Below the pieces are notes generated by a model. It did not search any database. It saw only the letters and a program-made list of their open reading frames with translations, and was not told the origin of the DNA. DNA of 64,000 nucleotides from Thiomonas delicata (GTDB lineage: Bacteria > Pseudomonadota > Gammaproteobacteria > Burkholderiales > Burkholderiaceae_C). The DNA lies in assembly GCF_900088825.1 (NCBI RefSeq), contig NZ_LT592171.1:1689187-1753186 (forward strand). Direction: 5' to 3'. The translations under genes and the position numbers were made by a program. Below are positions 47,945 through 56,985 of the stretch, piece after piece (the first letter of the stretch is position 1; every line of letters starts with the position of its first letter).

Positions 47945-48409
47945 ATGACACCCACCCGTGCGATGACCAAGAAACCCGCCACCCTTGCGGCCAAGGCCGC
48001 AACGCCCGTTCGCGCGGCAGCTGCGCGCAAGCGCGCTGCCGGACCATCAACCCCCGCCGTCAAATCCTCGCCGGCCAAGAAGGCTCTGGCCGCCAAAGAC
48101 AAGGTCTCCGCGCATCCGGCCAAGACGCCCCCGCCCCAAACTGCCGGACAAGCCCAGACCGCCGCGGACGCAGCGGCCAAGCCAGCCAAACAAAAACTGG
48201 TCCGCGACAGTTTCACGATTCCGCGTGCGGAGTACGCCGTGCTCGGCGCCTTGAAAGAACGCTCGGTGCGACTCGCCAAGCCGGCCAAGAAAAGCGAAGT
48301 GTTGCGAGCCGCCATCAAATTGTTGTCGGCACAGACCGATGCGGCACTGCTCGCCGCGCTGGCCGCCGTTCCGTCGATCAAGACCGGCCGCCCGAAGAAA
48401 GCCAAGTAA
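47945..48409 (+). CDS. Histone-H1-like N-tail with possible ribbon-helix-helix domain
   Basis: A 154-residue basic protein. Residues 1-85 are Lys/Ala/Pro-rich like bacterial H1-type tails (for example VKSSPAKKALAAKDK). The C-terminal 70 residues begin RDSFTIPRAEYAVLGALKER and read like a short beta strand followed by two helices, as in ribbon-helix-helix DNA-binding proteins. CAGGAG precedes the ATG. A role in nucleoid organisation or local regulation is likely but unproved. Three direct repeats in its promoter could be its own binding sites. Confidence 0.65.
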   Translation: MTPTRAMTKKPATLAAKAATPVRAAAARKRAAGPSTPAVKSSPAKKALAAKDKVSAHPAKTPPPQTAGQAQTAADAAAKPAKQKLVRDSFTIPRAEYAVLGALKERSVRLAKPAKKSEVLRAAIKLLSAQTDAALLAALAAVPSIKTGRPKKAK

Positions 48410-48495
48410 GGCCGCAAGGGAAAAGGACCGCCCAAGAACGCTCAGGAATGCGCGTTGCCCGAAAAATCCACCGCTTTTTGTTTTGATTCATTTTT

Positions 48496-48572
48496 TGGCC
48501 TGCCCGGAGGGAATCGAACCCCCGACCCACAGCTTAGAAGGCTGTTGCTCTATCCAACTGAGCTACGGGCAG
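48496..48572 (-). tRNA. tRNA-Arg (anticodon TCT)
   Basis: On the minus strand the sequence folds as a full cloverleaf: acceptor CTGCCCG paired with CGGGCAG, D stem GCTC/GAGC, anticodon stem ACAGC/GCTGT with loop CTTCTAA (anticodon TCT), T arm with TTCGATT, and an encoded CCA. All stems pair. Confidence 0.95.
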
Positions 48573-48657
48573 CCAGCGGCTTTCGCCGGGTTTCCGGCGC
48601 GGTGAAGTGTAGTGGCCGCAGGCGCTCGGATTGCCCCGCGCGCCTGGAAACGTGGCC

Positions 48658-48864
48658 TCAGGCCAGCGCTTTTGCGGTGTAGCCGGCCTGGGTCACGGCG
48701 TCGATCAGGGCTTGCGCCGGTGCGTTCCCGTCGACCACGGCCTTGCCCTGCGCGAGGTCGACCTGGGCATTTTGCACGCCGGGTACGGCTTGCAATGCCT
48801 TGGAAACTGCGGCAACGCAGTGCTGACAGGTCATACCGGTGACGCTGAGCGTGGTGGTTTGCAT
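48658..48864 (-). other. Possible internal start for a free CopZ-like copper chaperone
   Basis: The last 68 codons of copA begin with ATG and encode a complete HMA protein ([17 protein letters not shown] at the start). A ribosome-site-like AAAGGA lies about ten bases before this ATG on the minus strand. In most bacteria CopZ is a separate gene next to copA, so the same DNA could give both a fused pump and a free chaperone. Confidence 0.5.
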
Positions 48865-51480
48865 GGTGGGGTTCCTTTCCGAGACGGATTGAGGGAGAAA
48901 AGCCGGGCCGCCCTTGGCGCCGTCGTGGCGAGGGGACGCCGCCGCATCGGGACTTTGCCACGGCTGCAGACGTTTCAGGCGCATGCTGTTGCCCAGCACG
49001 AAAATCGATGACAGCCCCATGGCCACGCCGGCCAGCATGGGATTGAGATGCACGCCCCACGGCGCGCCGAGCCCGGCGGCAACGGGAATCAGCAGAACGT
49101 TGTAGGCAAAAGCCCAGAACAGGTTGCCGCGGATGGTGGACATGGTGCGCCGCGCGGCGCGCAGTGCGGTGAGCACGCCGGGCAGTTCGCCGCGCGTGAG
49201 CGTGACGTCGGCGGCCTCGATGGCGATGTCGGTGCCGCTGGCCAGGGCCATGCCGACGTCGGCCTGCGCCAGCGCCGGAGCGTCGTTGATGCCGTCGCCC
49301 GCGAACAGCACGCGCCGGCCCTGGGCCTGCAGCGTCTTCACAACCTCCGCCTTGCCCTGGGGCAGAACCTCGGCGTGCACGGTGCCGATGCCGAGCTGCC
49401 GCGCCACGGCCTGGGCGGTGCGCGCGGCGTCGCCGGTCACGAGTTCCACGCCCAAACCCAGGCCCTGGAGCGCCGCGATCATGGCCGCGGCATCCGGTTT
49501 GATGGGGTCGGAAATACCCAGTACACCGGCGACTTGCGCATCGCGCATGACATACACCGCGGTCTGGCCTTCGCCTTGCATGCGCTCGGCCTGCGCTGCG
49601 GCCTGCCCGGGGTCGATGCCCTGCTGCACGACATAGCGCAAGGCGCCGACATGCACGACACTCCCGTCCACCACCGCCTGCGCACCGTAGCCGGTCGCGG
49701 AAGCGAACTGGCTTGCGGCCGGTTGGCCCAGCCCACGTTCGCGTACCGCCTGCAGCACGGCATGGGCCAGCGGATGTTCAGAGCCCGCTTCCACGGCGGC
49801 GGCCCAGCGCAGCACATCGTGCGCGGTGAAACCGGGCGCGGGCCAGATCGTGGTCAGCGCGGGGCGGCCGCGCGTCACGGTGCCGGTCTTGTCGAGCAGC
49901 ACGGTGTCCACATGCGACAGCGCCTCCAGCGCCTCCCCCTTGCGGAACAGCACGCCGAGTTCGGCCGCGCGTCCGGTGCCGACCATGATGGCGGCCGGGG
50001 TGGCCAGGCCCATCGCGCAAGGGCAGGCCACCACCAGCACGGCCACAGCGGCGAGCAAGGCGTGGCTGATGGCGGGCGGTGGGCCGATCCATAGCCAGAC
50101 CATGAAACTGAGCGCGGCGATCGCCAGCACCGCCGGCGTGAAGACGCGCACCACGCGGTCGGCCAAACCCTGGATCGGCAGTTTGCCGCCCTGCGCCTGC
50201 TCCACGAGCCGGATGATCTGCGCCAGCATGGTGCCCTGCCCCACCGAGGTGGCCTCCACCACCAGCAGGCCCTGCTGGTTCACCGTGCCCGCGCGCACCT
50301 TGTCGCCGCTGCGCTTGGCCACCGGCACCGGCTCGCCGCTGAGCATGGCTTCGTCCACATAGGAGCTTCCCTCGACCACGCTGCCGTCCACCGGCAGGCG
50401 CTCGCCGGGCCGCACCACGACCCGATCCCCCAGGCGCACGTCCACGATGGGCACGGTGATCTCGGCGCCGTCGCGCTGCACCCGTGCATCCTTGGCCTGC
50501 AGCTTCACCAAGGCGCGGATGGCGCCCGCCGTGCGACCTTTGGCCAACTCCTCCAGATATTTGCCGAACAGCACGGCGGCGACCACCACGGCCGCGGAAT
50601 CGAAATACACATGTCGTGCATCCGGCGGCAGCATGCCCGGCACGAGCAGCACCACCATGCCGAACAGCCAGGCCGCGCCCGCGCCGGTGGCCACGAGTGA
50701 ATTCATGTCGGGCGACCCATGCCGGTACGCGGCCCAGCCCGGGCGGAAGAAGCGCCGGCCCGGGCCGAACAGCACGACGCTGGTACACAACGCCTGGACC
50801 CAGTCCCAGAAGCGCGGCACGGCAGCGGGTGCCGCGGCGTCCAGCCAATGCCCAAAAGCTGGCCACACCATGCCGCCCATCGACAGCACCATCACCGGCA
50901 CGGCCAGGCCCACGGCCAGCAGCACGTCGCGGCGCATGGCCTGCAATTGGCGACGCTTGTGCTCGGCCTGGTCGGCCTCCAGCGCGGCGGCATCGCCCTG
51001 CGGCAAGGTGGCGCCATAGCCCGCATCCGCCACGGCCTGGATCAGCGCCTGCGGCTGCACGCTGGCCGGGATGTAGCGCACGCTGGCGCGCTCGGTGGCC
51101 AGGTTCACGCTGGCATCGAGCACGCCGGGCACGGCCTTGAGCGCGCGTTCGACCCGCCCCACGCAAGACGCGCAGGTCATGCCGTCCACGCGCAGCACGG
51201 CCTCGGCCGTGCGTGCGCCGTAGCCCGTTTCGCGCACCTTGTCCACCAGTTGCGCGGGCTGCACCCGCGCCGGGTCGAAGCGCAACTGCGCCCGCTCGCT
51301 GGCCAGATTCACCGTGGCCTGGACACCCGGCATGGCATTGAGCGCCCGCTCCACGCGGCTGCTGCATGAGGCACAGGTCATGCCGTCGATATCCAACTGC
51401 AACTCGCAAGCCGGCGCCGCGTCCGTCTGCGCCGGGGTGTCGGGTCCGGCGCCCGCAATCTTGGAAGAATTCGCGCTCAT
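48658..51480 (-). CDS. copA: Copper-exporting P1B-type ATPase CopA with C-terminal CopZ-like domain
   Basis: A 940-residue Cu(I) pump of the inner membrane. Two N-terminal HMA domains carry CASC at Cys36/Cys39 and Cys103/Cys106. The membrane CPC motif (VACPCAMG) lies near 484, the phosphorylation site DKTGT near 530, and [10 protein letters not shown] follows in the ATP domain. After the last helix ([13 protein letters not shown]) a 30-residue linker leads, without a stop, into a third HMA domain with [13 protein letters not shown] precedes the ATG at 51480. A cueR-like gene ends 20 bases upstream on the same strand. Confidence 0.93.
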   Translation of the reverse strand: MSANSSKIAGAGPDTPAQTDAAPACELQLDIDGMTCASCSSRVERALNAMPGVQATVNLASERAQLRFDPARVQPAQLVDKVRETGYGARTAEAVLRVDGMTCASCVGRVERALKAVPGVLDASVNLATERASVRYIPASVQPQALIQAVADAGYGATLPQGDAAALEADQAEHKRRQLQAMRRDVLLAVGLAVPVMVLSMGGMVWPAFGHWLDAAAPAAVPRFWDWVQALCTSVVLFGPGRRFFRPGWAAYRHGSPDMNSLVATGAGAAWLFGMVVLLVPGMLPPDARHVYFDSAAVVVAAVLFGKYLEELAKGRTAGAIRALVKLQAKDARVQRDGAEITVPIVDVRLGDRVVVRPGERLPVDGSVVEGSSYVDEAMLSGEPVPVAKRSGDKVRAGTVNQQGLLVVEATSVGQGTMLAQIIRLVEQAQGGKLPIQGLADRVVRVFTPAVLAIAALSFMVWLWIGPPPAISHALLAAVAVLVVACPCAMGLATPAAIMVGTGRAAELGVLFRKGEALEALSHVDTVLLDKTGTVTRGRPALTTIWPAPGFTAHDVLRWAAAVEAGSEHPLAHAVLQAVRERGLGQPAASQFASATGYGAQAVVDGSVVHVGALRYVVQQGIDPGQAAAQAERMQGEGQTAVYVMRDAQVAGVLGISDPIKPDAAAMIAALQGLGLGVELVTGDAARTAQAVARQLGIGTVHAEVLPQGKAEVVKTLQAQGRRVLFAGDGINDAPALAQADVGMALASGTDIAIEAADVTLTRGELPGVLTALRAARRTMSTIRGNLFWAFAYNVLLIPVAAGLGAPWGVHLNPMLAGVAMGLSSIFVLGNSMRLKRLQPWQSPDAAASPRHDGAKGGPAFLPQSVSERNPTMQTTTLSVTGMTCQHCVAAVSKALQAVPGVQNAQVDLAQGKAVVDGNAPAQALIDAVTQAGYTAKALA

Positions 51481-51500
51481 GACGTGCTCCTGTAGACCGA

Positions 51501-51911
51501 TCAAGCCTGCGGTTCGCGCGTGAGTGCGGCCAGGATGGGGCAATCCTGCGTGGCGCCATGGCCGGGACACGACGACGCCAGCGCCATCAAGCCCGCTTTG
51601 AGTTGCTGCAGATCGGCCATGCGCGCGTCGATTTGCGCCATGCGCTGCTGCACGATGGCCTTCACACGGCCCATGTCGGCATCGGCATCCGCATGCAAGC
51701 TGAGCAGTTCCCGGATCTCGGGCAAGGAAAACCCAAGCGCCTGCGCGCGCCTGATGAAACGCAAGCGCTGGCCCGCCTCATCTCCATACAGCCGGTAGTT
51801 GGCCGCACTGCGCTGGCTGGGATAGATGAGCCCCAGCCGCTCGTAATGCCTGAGGGTTTCCGTCGCCAAGCCCATGCTGCGAGCCAGCTTGCCAATGGTG
51901 AGAGCCTTCAT
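51501..51911 (-). CDS. cueR: MerR-family copper-type regulator (CueR-like)
   Basis: A 136-residue MerR-type activator. The helix-turn-helix is in [20 protein letters not shown]; the long dimerisation helix spans about 80-110, and metal-binding Cys115 and Cys124 lie in [15 protein letters not shown]. Classical CueR has seven residues between the two cysteines; here there are eight, so the metal loop is slightly longer. It is upstream of copA on the same strand and probably controls both genes from one promoter. Confidence 0.85.
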   Translation of the reverse strand: MKALTIGKLARSMGLATETLRHYERLGLIYPSQRSAANYRLYGDEAGQRLRFIRRAQALGFSLPEIRELLSLHADADADMGRVKAIVQQRMAQIDARMADLQQLKAGLMALASSCPGHGATQDCPILAALTREPQA

Positions 51912-51934
51912 GCCTGTTCCCATATCTTTTCGTT

Positions 51935-51980
51935 GCAGGCGATATCTTACAGCCAACTGTAATGTTTAGATATTGCCTGC
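51935..51980. promoter_or_regulatory. Nested inverted repeats upstream of cueR-copA
   Basis: The outer arms GCAGGCGATATCT (51935-51947) and AGATATTGCCTGC (51968-51980) match at 12 of 13 positions. Inside them TTACAG (51947-51952) and CTGTAA (51957-51962) form a perfect dyad around CCAA. This lies 24-70 bases before the cueR start and is the likely metal-regulated promoter, though a standard 19-bp MerR spacer could not be fixed by eye. Confidence 0.5.
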
Positions 51981-52281
51981 ACGGGCACCGGAAGGAACGC
52001 ACCACGCAAGGAAGCCCTACCGAACACGCAGCGGACTGGCCGCTGAACGGTTCGGTTCGCTCATGGAAAGCCGCCGACAACTTTGAATTCGAGTAGGGCG
52101 AGAATGTTGCCCGCTCTCGCCCTACGCGCACTGCCGAACGCACGCTTGCGCATTCGCGGTTCTGGCTCTAGTGACGCTAGTAGAACGCTGGAGTTGCCAG
52201 TGGAGTGGAGCCCCCAGCGAGAACAACCCGATGCTGATTCTTGGGTACGAGCCGCGGCGGTGCGGTCCGCCGCCTCGCGCC
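51981..52281. other. Intergenic stretch with an 11-bp hairpin
   Basis: No gene is seen between the cueR control region and the DUF302 remnant. GTAGGGCGAGA (52093-52103) and TCTCGCCCTAC (52115-52125) form a perfect eleven-base stem with an eleven-base loop, a candidate factor-dependent terminator or repeat element. Confidence 0.4.
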
Positions 52282-52723
52282 CTAGCCCCCAGCGGCTTGA
52301 GCAGCGATCGCATGCAGGGCCTTGGTCATGAGCAGAATGGGCTGAGCCGAGGGACTAATGTCGTAGCGCTGGGCGAACACAGCAGGGTCGGTGTAGCCCA
52401 ACCAGACGCGATGCTCAGCGTCTTCCCAGACCAGCATTTTCAAAGGTAAACCAAGTCCTGCTTGTTGGTTCATCTGCATCAACTTCGTACCCAAGGCGGG
52501 ATTGCCGAAGATCACCAGCTTGGTAGGCCGGAGTTTGAGCCCCGCCTCGTGCGCCGAACCGCTGTGATCCACGACCGCCACGATATGCAAATGACGTTGC
52601 AGGATCGCGCGTTCCAGATGCTGCAGCGTCTGCGCAACCGTATGCATGCTACGCACTTCAATCACTCGCGGGGCTTGTGCCCATGAACTTTGGAGCAGGA
52701 TAAATGCAGCGACAAAGGCAAAC
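52282..52723 (-). pseudogene. DUF302-family exported protein, 5' end removed by IS3-type element
   Basis: About 146 codons of a DUF302 protein remain. FAFVAAFILLQSSWAQA is the core and cleavage end of a signal peptide, and the mature part has DUF302 features (VVDHSGSAHEAGLKLRP, LVIFGNPALGTKLMQ and MLVWEDAEHRVWLGYTDP). The start codon and first residues are gone: the insertion sequence begins at 52724, and the frame now runs into IS sequence, which supplies a foreign N-terminus. Any protein made would lack a normal leader. DUF302 proteins are often found near metal or redox genes. Confidence 0.75.
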
Positions 52724-52762
52724 TGAACCGCCCCGGGTTTCGTGGAGGCTAGTTGGTTTAAG

Positions 52763-53668
52763 TCATGCCGGAATGGCGTGTTGACTGGCTTGTTGGCGCC
52801 AGTAGTTTGCCTCAGCTTCTGCCGGAGGGATACCCCCAATCGGTTTGAGCAGTCGGGTGTGGTTGAACCAGTGCACCCATTGCAGGGTGGCCAGTTCGAC
52901 GGCTTCCCTGGTTTTCCAGGGTCCGCGGCGGTGAATCAATTCGGCCTTATACAGCCCGTTGATGGTCTCGGCCAGGGCGTTGTCATAGGAGTCTCCTTTG
53001 CTGCCCACGGAGGGCTGGATGCCTGCCTGCGCCAAGCGTTCGGTGTACTTGACGCTGACGTATTGCACGCCTCTGTCCGAATGGTGGACCAAGGCATGGG
53101 CAGCGGGCCGACGCGCGTACAAAGCCTGCTCCAGCGCGTCCATCACGAAATCGGTCTGCATGGATGTGCTCACGCGCCAGCCCACGATGCGTCGGGCAAA
53201 CACGTCGATGACGAACGCCACGTACAGCCAGCCCTGCCAGGTGCTCACATAGGTGAAGTCCGACACCCAGAGCTGGTTGGGTCGCTCGGCTTTGAACACC
53301 CGGTTGACGTGGTCCTGCGGACACGGCGTGCAAGTGTCGGGGACCGTGGTTCGCACCTTCTTGCTCCGCCGCGCACCCTGCAGCCCCAGGCGTTTCATCA
53401 GCCGCTCGACCGTGCAGCGCGCCACCCGGTTGCCCTCGCGGTTCATCTGCAACCAAACCTTGTCAGCTCCATACACCTGCCAGTTGGCGTGCCACACACG
53501 CTGGATGTCGGCAGCCAGCGCATCGTCGCGCTGAGCACGGGCGCTGCGCAACTCGGGGTTGCGATGACGCGCGGCATGGCGCCAGTAACACGACGGGGCC
53601 ATCTGCAGCACTTTGCAGATGGGCTCGACCCCGTGCATGGGGCGGTGCTGGTCGATGAATCGCTTCAA
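52763..53668 (-). CDS. IS3-family transposase OrfB (integrase catalytic part), copy 1
   Basis: A 301-residue DDE transposase. The DDE residues are in [24 protein letters not shown] and [15 protein letters not shown]. The frame lies one base back (-1) relative to orfA and stays open upstream to the slippery heptamer TTTTTTC at 53707-53701, so it is made mainly as an OrfAB fusion by -1 frameshifting. The TTG at 53668 is the first start-like codon in frame. Confidence 0.9.
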   Translation of the reverse strand: MKRFIDQHRPMHGVEPICKVLQMAPSCYWRHAARHRNPELRSARAQRDDALAADIQRVWHANWQVYGADKVWLQMNREGNRVARCTVERLMKRLGLQGARRSKKVRTTVPDTCTPCPQDHVNRVFKAERPNQLWVSDFTYVSTWQGWLYVAFVIDVFARRIVGWRVSTSMQTDFVMDALEQALYARRPAAHALVHHSDRGVQYVSVKYTERLAQAGIQPSVGSKGDSYDNALAETINGLYKAELIHRRGPWKTREAVELATLQWVHWFNHTRLLKPIGGIPPAEAEANYWRQQASQHAIPA

Positions 53669-53988
53669 CTCTTCAAACGGCGGTCGAGCTCCGCCTGGGC
53701 GAAAAAAGCACTCGCCGCTTTGAGGATGTCATTGGCCCGGCGCAATTCCTTGTTCTCGCGCTCGAGTTGTTTGAGGCGTTCACGCTCGCTGCTCGTCAGG
53801 CCGTCGCGCTGGCCTGTATCGACTTCCTCGCGCTTGACCCACTCCAGCAGCGTCTGTGGCACGCAGCCAATCTTGGGGGCCATGGATTCGACTGCGGCCC
53901 ACAGCGAGGGGTACTCGCCTCGGTGCTCCTGCACCATGCGTACCGCGCGCTCGCGCACTTCGGGGGAAAACTTGTTCGTCTTGTTCAT
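53665..53988 (-). CDS. IS3-family OrfA (helix-turn-helix), copy 1
   Basis: A 107-residue DNA-binding protein that recognises the IS ends. The helix-turn-helix lies in the first 60 residues ([18 protein letters not shown]), followed by a leucine-zipper-like stretch ([19 protein letters not shown]). Near its 3' end the codons GCT TTT TTC form a U-UUU-UUC slippery site in the right phase for entry to the orfB frame. Confidence 0.88.
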   Translation of the reverse strand: MNKTNKFSPEVRERAVRMVQEHRGEYPSLWAAVESMAPKIGCVPQTLLEWVKREEVDTGQRDGLTSSERERLKQLERENKELRRANDILKAASAFFAQAELDRRLKS

Positions 53989-54038
53989 GGCTCCATCTTC
54001 TCAAAGGTTGGAGCCTCCTCAAAACCCGGGGCGGTTCA

Positions 54039-54307
54039 ATGTTTCACTGGGTAAAGTTCCTTTGGGCTGAGTGGAAGGGGGAAACAACTGCATTGCACGA
54101 GTCGCCCCGAGCAAGCGCTAATCAACCGACACCGGAACCTCGGGCAAATTGCCTTGCATGCTTGCCAGTGGATTGGTCGGAACAGGCTAAAGTTCCTGAC
54201 ACCGCGATGGGCATAAAGATGTATCAGCGCGCTACTGCCGATAAGGCGCGCCGCGCCGTGATCGACGAGGATGTGTGGCAGCGACGACCAACGGTGAGAG
54301 GCGAGAG
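54039..54307. other. Short unassigned stretch between the IS3 copy and the IS5-type gene
   Basis: An open plus-strand frame starts exactly at the IS3 border (ATG at 54039) and overlaps the transposase gene, but it resembles no protein I know and begins at a mobile-element junction, so it is probably fortuitous. No left inverted repeat for the IS5-type element could be found here. Confidence 0.35.
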
Positions 54308-55399
54308 ATGCGAGGAGCGGACGCGTACAACGAGGCGTTGTTCAGCACGGTGAAGCTGGAGGAGTTTGTTCCTCAGACGCACCCGTTGCGCCCGATCCGC
54401 AAGTGGCTCAACGAGGCGCTGGCGCAGATGGACGCCAAGTTCTCGGCGATGGTCGAGGCCGACGTCAAGGGCGGACGCCCGAGCATTGCGCCCGAGAAGC
54501 TCATGCGCGCGATGCTGCTGCAGGTGCTGTACAGCGTGCGCAGCGAGCGCCAGCTCGTCGAGCAGATCTCCTACAACTTGTTGTTTCGCTGGTTCGTGGG
54601 CCTGTCGATCGAGGACACGGTGTGGGCTACTGCAGTGTTCAGCAAGAACCGCGACCGGTTGATCGAGTTCGATGCGGTCACCGAGTTGTTCAACGCGACA
54701 GTCGAGATGGCTGGCAGCAAGGGGTTGCTGTCGGGTGAGCACTTCAGTGTCGAGGGCACGCTGATCCAGGCCTGGGCCAGCCACAAGAGCGTGCGGCGCA
54801 AGGACGGCAGCGACGACAACCGGCCGCCCGAGGACTGGCACGGCGAGAAGCGCAGCAACGACACGCACGCCTCGACGAGCGATCCCGAGAGCAGGCTGTA
54901 TCGCAAGAGCAGCGCGGCGCCTGCGCTGCCGAGCGACCTGGGGCATGTGCTGACGGACAACCGCCATGGCCTGGTGGTCAATGTGCAGGCCAGCGCAGCC
55001 GATGGGTACGCTGAGCGCGATGTCGCCCAGCGCATGCTGTCGGACGTGGCCAAGCCCGACGTTCGGATCACGGTCGGTGCCGACAAGGGCTACGACACGC
55101 GCGGCTTCGTCAAGGCGTGCCGCACGATGAACGTCACCCCGCACGTTGCGCAGAACACCAAGCGCACCGGAGGCAGCGCAATCGACGGCCGCACGACGCG
55201 ACACGCCGGCTACGCGGTCAGCCAGCGCAAGCGCAAGCGAATCGAACAGTGCTTCGGCTGGGGCAAGACGATCGGCCCGATCCGCCAGGTCATGGTGCAG
55301 GGGCTGGAGAAGGTCGACCAGCTGTTGACCTTGACGATGGCGGCCTACAACCTCACGCGGCTGCGTTCCCTGGCCGCATTGCGTCCGCAGTTCGCGTGA
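54308..55399 (+). CDS. IS5-family transposase
   Basis: A 363-residue DDE transposase. Motifs include GRPSIAPEKLMRAMLLQVLY in the N-terminal part, FSVEGTLIQAWASHKS, VGADKGYDTRGFV and KRIEQCFGWGKTIG. The ATG at 54308 follows a purine-rich GAGAGGCGAG and begins MRGADAYNEALFSTV, the usual start. The frame is complete. The gene lies between the two IS3 copies. Confidence 0.88.
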   Translation: MRGADAYNEALFSTVKLEEFVPQTHPLRPIRKWLNEALAQMDAKFSAMVEADVKGGRPSIAPEKLMRAMLLQVLYSVRSERQLVEQISYNLLFRWFVGLSIEDTVWATAVFSKNRDRLIEFDAVTELFNATVEMAGSKGLLSGEHFSVEGTLIQAWASHKSVRRKDGSDDNRPPEDWHGEKRSNDTHASTSDPESRLYRKSSAAPALPSDLGHVLTDNRHGLVVNVQASAADGYAERDVAQRMLSDVAKPDVRITVGADKGYDTRGFVKACRTMNVTPHVAQNTKRTGGSAIDGRTTRHAGYAVSQRKRKRIEQCFGWGKTIGPIRQVMVQGLEKVDQLLTLTMAAYNLTRLRSLAALRPQFA

Positions 55400-55576
55400 T
55401 GCGTGGAAAAACCCTGGAAATGATCGCCCACAGCCTCGTCTGCCGACCTGTGCGGGACGAAATCGCCTCGCTTGCTCAGAAATTGAGCACCTGATGATCG
55501 CCATGACGCGATTGCAGAGGCTGGAACTCGTGCGTCAGACAAGTATTTCAACGGCCTGCTAGCGATCACACATTGC
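55400..55576. other. Right flank of the IS5-type element
   Basis: The sequence TATTTCAACGGCCTGCTAG at 55544-55562 has the look of an IS5-type right end. A matching left end was not found upstream of the transposase, so the element may be truncated on that side. No gene is seen in this stretch. Confidence 0.35.
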
Positions 55577-55993
55577 TCATTTTTTGACTTCTTGTTTCAT
55601 GTTGTTTTTAACCGCCTTGACACCGTCAACAGATTTTGCAATACGCACGGCACGCTCGGATTCATGCATATTCTTGACCGTACCCGCCAACGTGACAACC
55701 TCATTCTTGGTAGTGACATGAATATCCAAGCTCTTCAGCGATTCGTCCTTCATCAGCATGGCTTTAACTTTCATGGTGATTGCCGAGTTGTCCATATAGC
55801 CACCAGAACTCTCGTTTGGTGCCTGCCTAGCATGGGTCTGTCCCGTGGCGGAATTATTTCCCATGGAGGATGACTGTCCCATCGAGGTGCCATGATCGGA
55901 CATCTGGGCATTGGCATTAGACGCCACGGCCATCAATGACATGCAACACGCGGCTAGCAGCCATTTATTATTTGCGGTATTGGTATTCATCAT
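55577..55993 (-). CDS. Exported BON-domain protein (OsmY-like)
   Basis: A 138-residue periplasmic protein. The signal peptide ends near SNANA-Q (residues 25-30). A low-complexity Ser/Met/Gly linker follows, then one BON domain (residues about 68-136) with VKAMLMKDESLKSLDIHV and VVTLAGTVKNMHESERAV. BON proteins bind membranes and respond to osmotic or envelope stress. Its GC content is lower than most neighbours, suggesting transfer. A good promoter lies 31-60 bases upstream. Confidence 0.85.
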   Translation of the reverse strand: MMNTNTANNKWLLAACCMSLMAVASNANAQMSDHGTSMGQSSSMGNNSATGQTHARQAPNESSGGYMDNSAITMKVKAMLMKDESLKSLDIHVTTKNEVVTLAGTVKNMHESERAVRIAKSVDGVKAVKNNMKQEVKK

Positions 55994-56023
55994 ATAATCC
56001 TAGGTTATGAGATTGAGAAATCC

Positions 56024-56052
56024 ATATTTCTGATCGGAATTTTTATTGCCAA
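56024..56052 (-). promoter_or_regulatory. Sigma-70-type promoter of the BON gene
   Basis: On the minus strand TTGGCA (56052-56047), a 17-base spacer and AAATAT (56029-56024) are well-spaced -35/-10 hexamers, about 30 bases before the ATG at 55993. Confidence 0.5.
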
Positions 56053-56353
56053 GTATTCAATTGCGAGGCGCTGACGCATTCAATGCCAGGATATCTCACA
56101 TGCCACAAGCCATTGATTTGCAATGACCCAATCCTGATCATGTGACGTGCTTCCCGAATCAATCAGCGCATCACTGAATGCAGAATAAAATCCGAAAATT
56201 TTATTTTCCGTGCACTACCGAACATAAGATGCAATTATTTACATATTAAAAATGCAAGAGATCGCTATTGCCGACAGTGATTCGTGGCAGTGCTGCGCCG
56301 CCCCATGTTGTCGTAGCAATTGGATCTAGAGTCCAAAGGTCCAAGGATTGGGC
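56053..56353. other. AT-rich intergenic stretch
   Basis: This 300-base stretch is clearly AT-richer than the window average and holds no convincing frame. An imperfect AT-rich dyad (GAAAAT...ATTTTC near 56197-56210) is present. It is consistent with horizontally acquired DNA. Confidence 0.35.
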
Positions 56354-56497
56354 TCATCGTTGAACCCTGGGTGTGCACGGTGTCGCGCCAGCAGAACACC
56401 CCGACAGCAGCAGTATCAGCATCAACAGCAGCGCCACGAGGCCGACCAGCCTTGAAGAAGCGAGCGACCTTGGGGGTTGTGCGCGTTGTGAATTCAC
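56354..56497 (-). CDS. Possible 47-residue lipoprotein
   Basis: A short minus-strand frame with a GTG start preceded by a ribosome-site-like CGAGGAAT eight or nine bases upstream. The peptide has a basic N-terminus (RAQPPRSLASSRL), a long hydrophobic core (VGLVALLLMLILLL) and a lipobox LLSGC with the cysteine at position 34, leaving a 14-residue mature peptide with a second cysteine. It resembles small entericidin-like lipoproteins in plan only. Too short for confident assignment. Confidence 0.4.
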   Translation of the reverse strand: MNSQRAQPPRSLASSRLVGLVALLLMLILLLSGCSAGATPCTPRVQR

Positions 56498-56727
56498 TCT
56501 ACGCATTCCTCGGCTATTCCACGCTTATGCGCAAAAGAAAGGCTCGCCGCGTGGGGGACGCATTGAGCCCGAAGAGATGCTGACTCCATTAAAGAACGGG
56601 GAGGAGACTTGTCAGCATCTATGTTGGAATGATGTCGGCCATCTCCATGCGAATCTGTGCGCTACAGCACATAGAGCAAGGCATATTTCCAGCCCCTGCG
56701 ATGTGGAGCGCTCATATGCCATCGTTA

Positions 56728-56964
56728 TCAGCAACGATCGATCGCACTCCTTCTTGACCACTGGGTAACACTCGCAAGTGCGTCGTTCCAGGTGATTTCG
56801 GCCCCTATGCGCGCCATCAGCGTGCCGATATGCGGGCGGCCGATCCCATGGCCTTCGCGCCGCAGCATGCGCGCCACGGCAATGGGTTGTTCCAGATGCA
56901 GTTCGTCGATGCTGCGCATCAGTGCCAAGTCACATTCGCCGACTGGGCAAGGTCGGTAACGCAA
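56728..56964 (-). pseudogene. Fragment of an IS3-family OrfB transposase
   Basis: The frame reads DLALMRSIDELHLEQPIA and HGIGRPHIGTLMARIGAEI, which match the N-terminal region of IS3-family OrfB proteins (LMRRIDELHLEHP... and RRHVATLMKRMG...). It lacks the catalytic DDE region and diverges from the two full IS3 copies nearby, so it comes from a different, older element. Confidence 0.6.
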
Positions 56965-56985
56965 GAACAGAACATTGCGCTAGCG

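Larger units (their letters stand above)
52724..54038 (-). mobile_element. IS3-family insertion sequence, copy 1
   Basis: A 1315-bp element bounded by TGAACCGCCCCGGG and its complement CCCGGGGCGGTTCA, with two overlapping frames (orfA, orfB). Three-base flanks differ (AAC on the left, ATG on the right), so no target duplication remains. A second copy of the same length and, by eye, the same sequence is at 58880-60194. Confidence 0.9.

Noticed and set aside
52742-54070. Long plus-strand frames opposite both IS3 copies
   Set aside because: They are antisense to orfA/orfB in both copies and have no domain.
54039-54353. Plus-strand frame starting at the right border of IS3 copy 1
   Set aside because: Its start is created at the mobile-element junction, it overlaps the IS5-type transposase start and it resembles no family.
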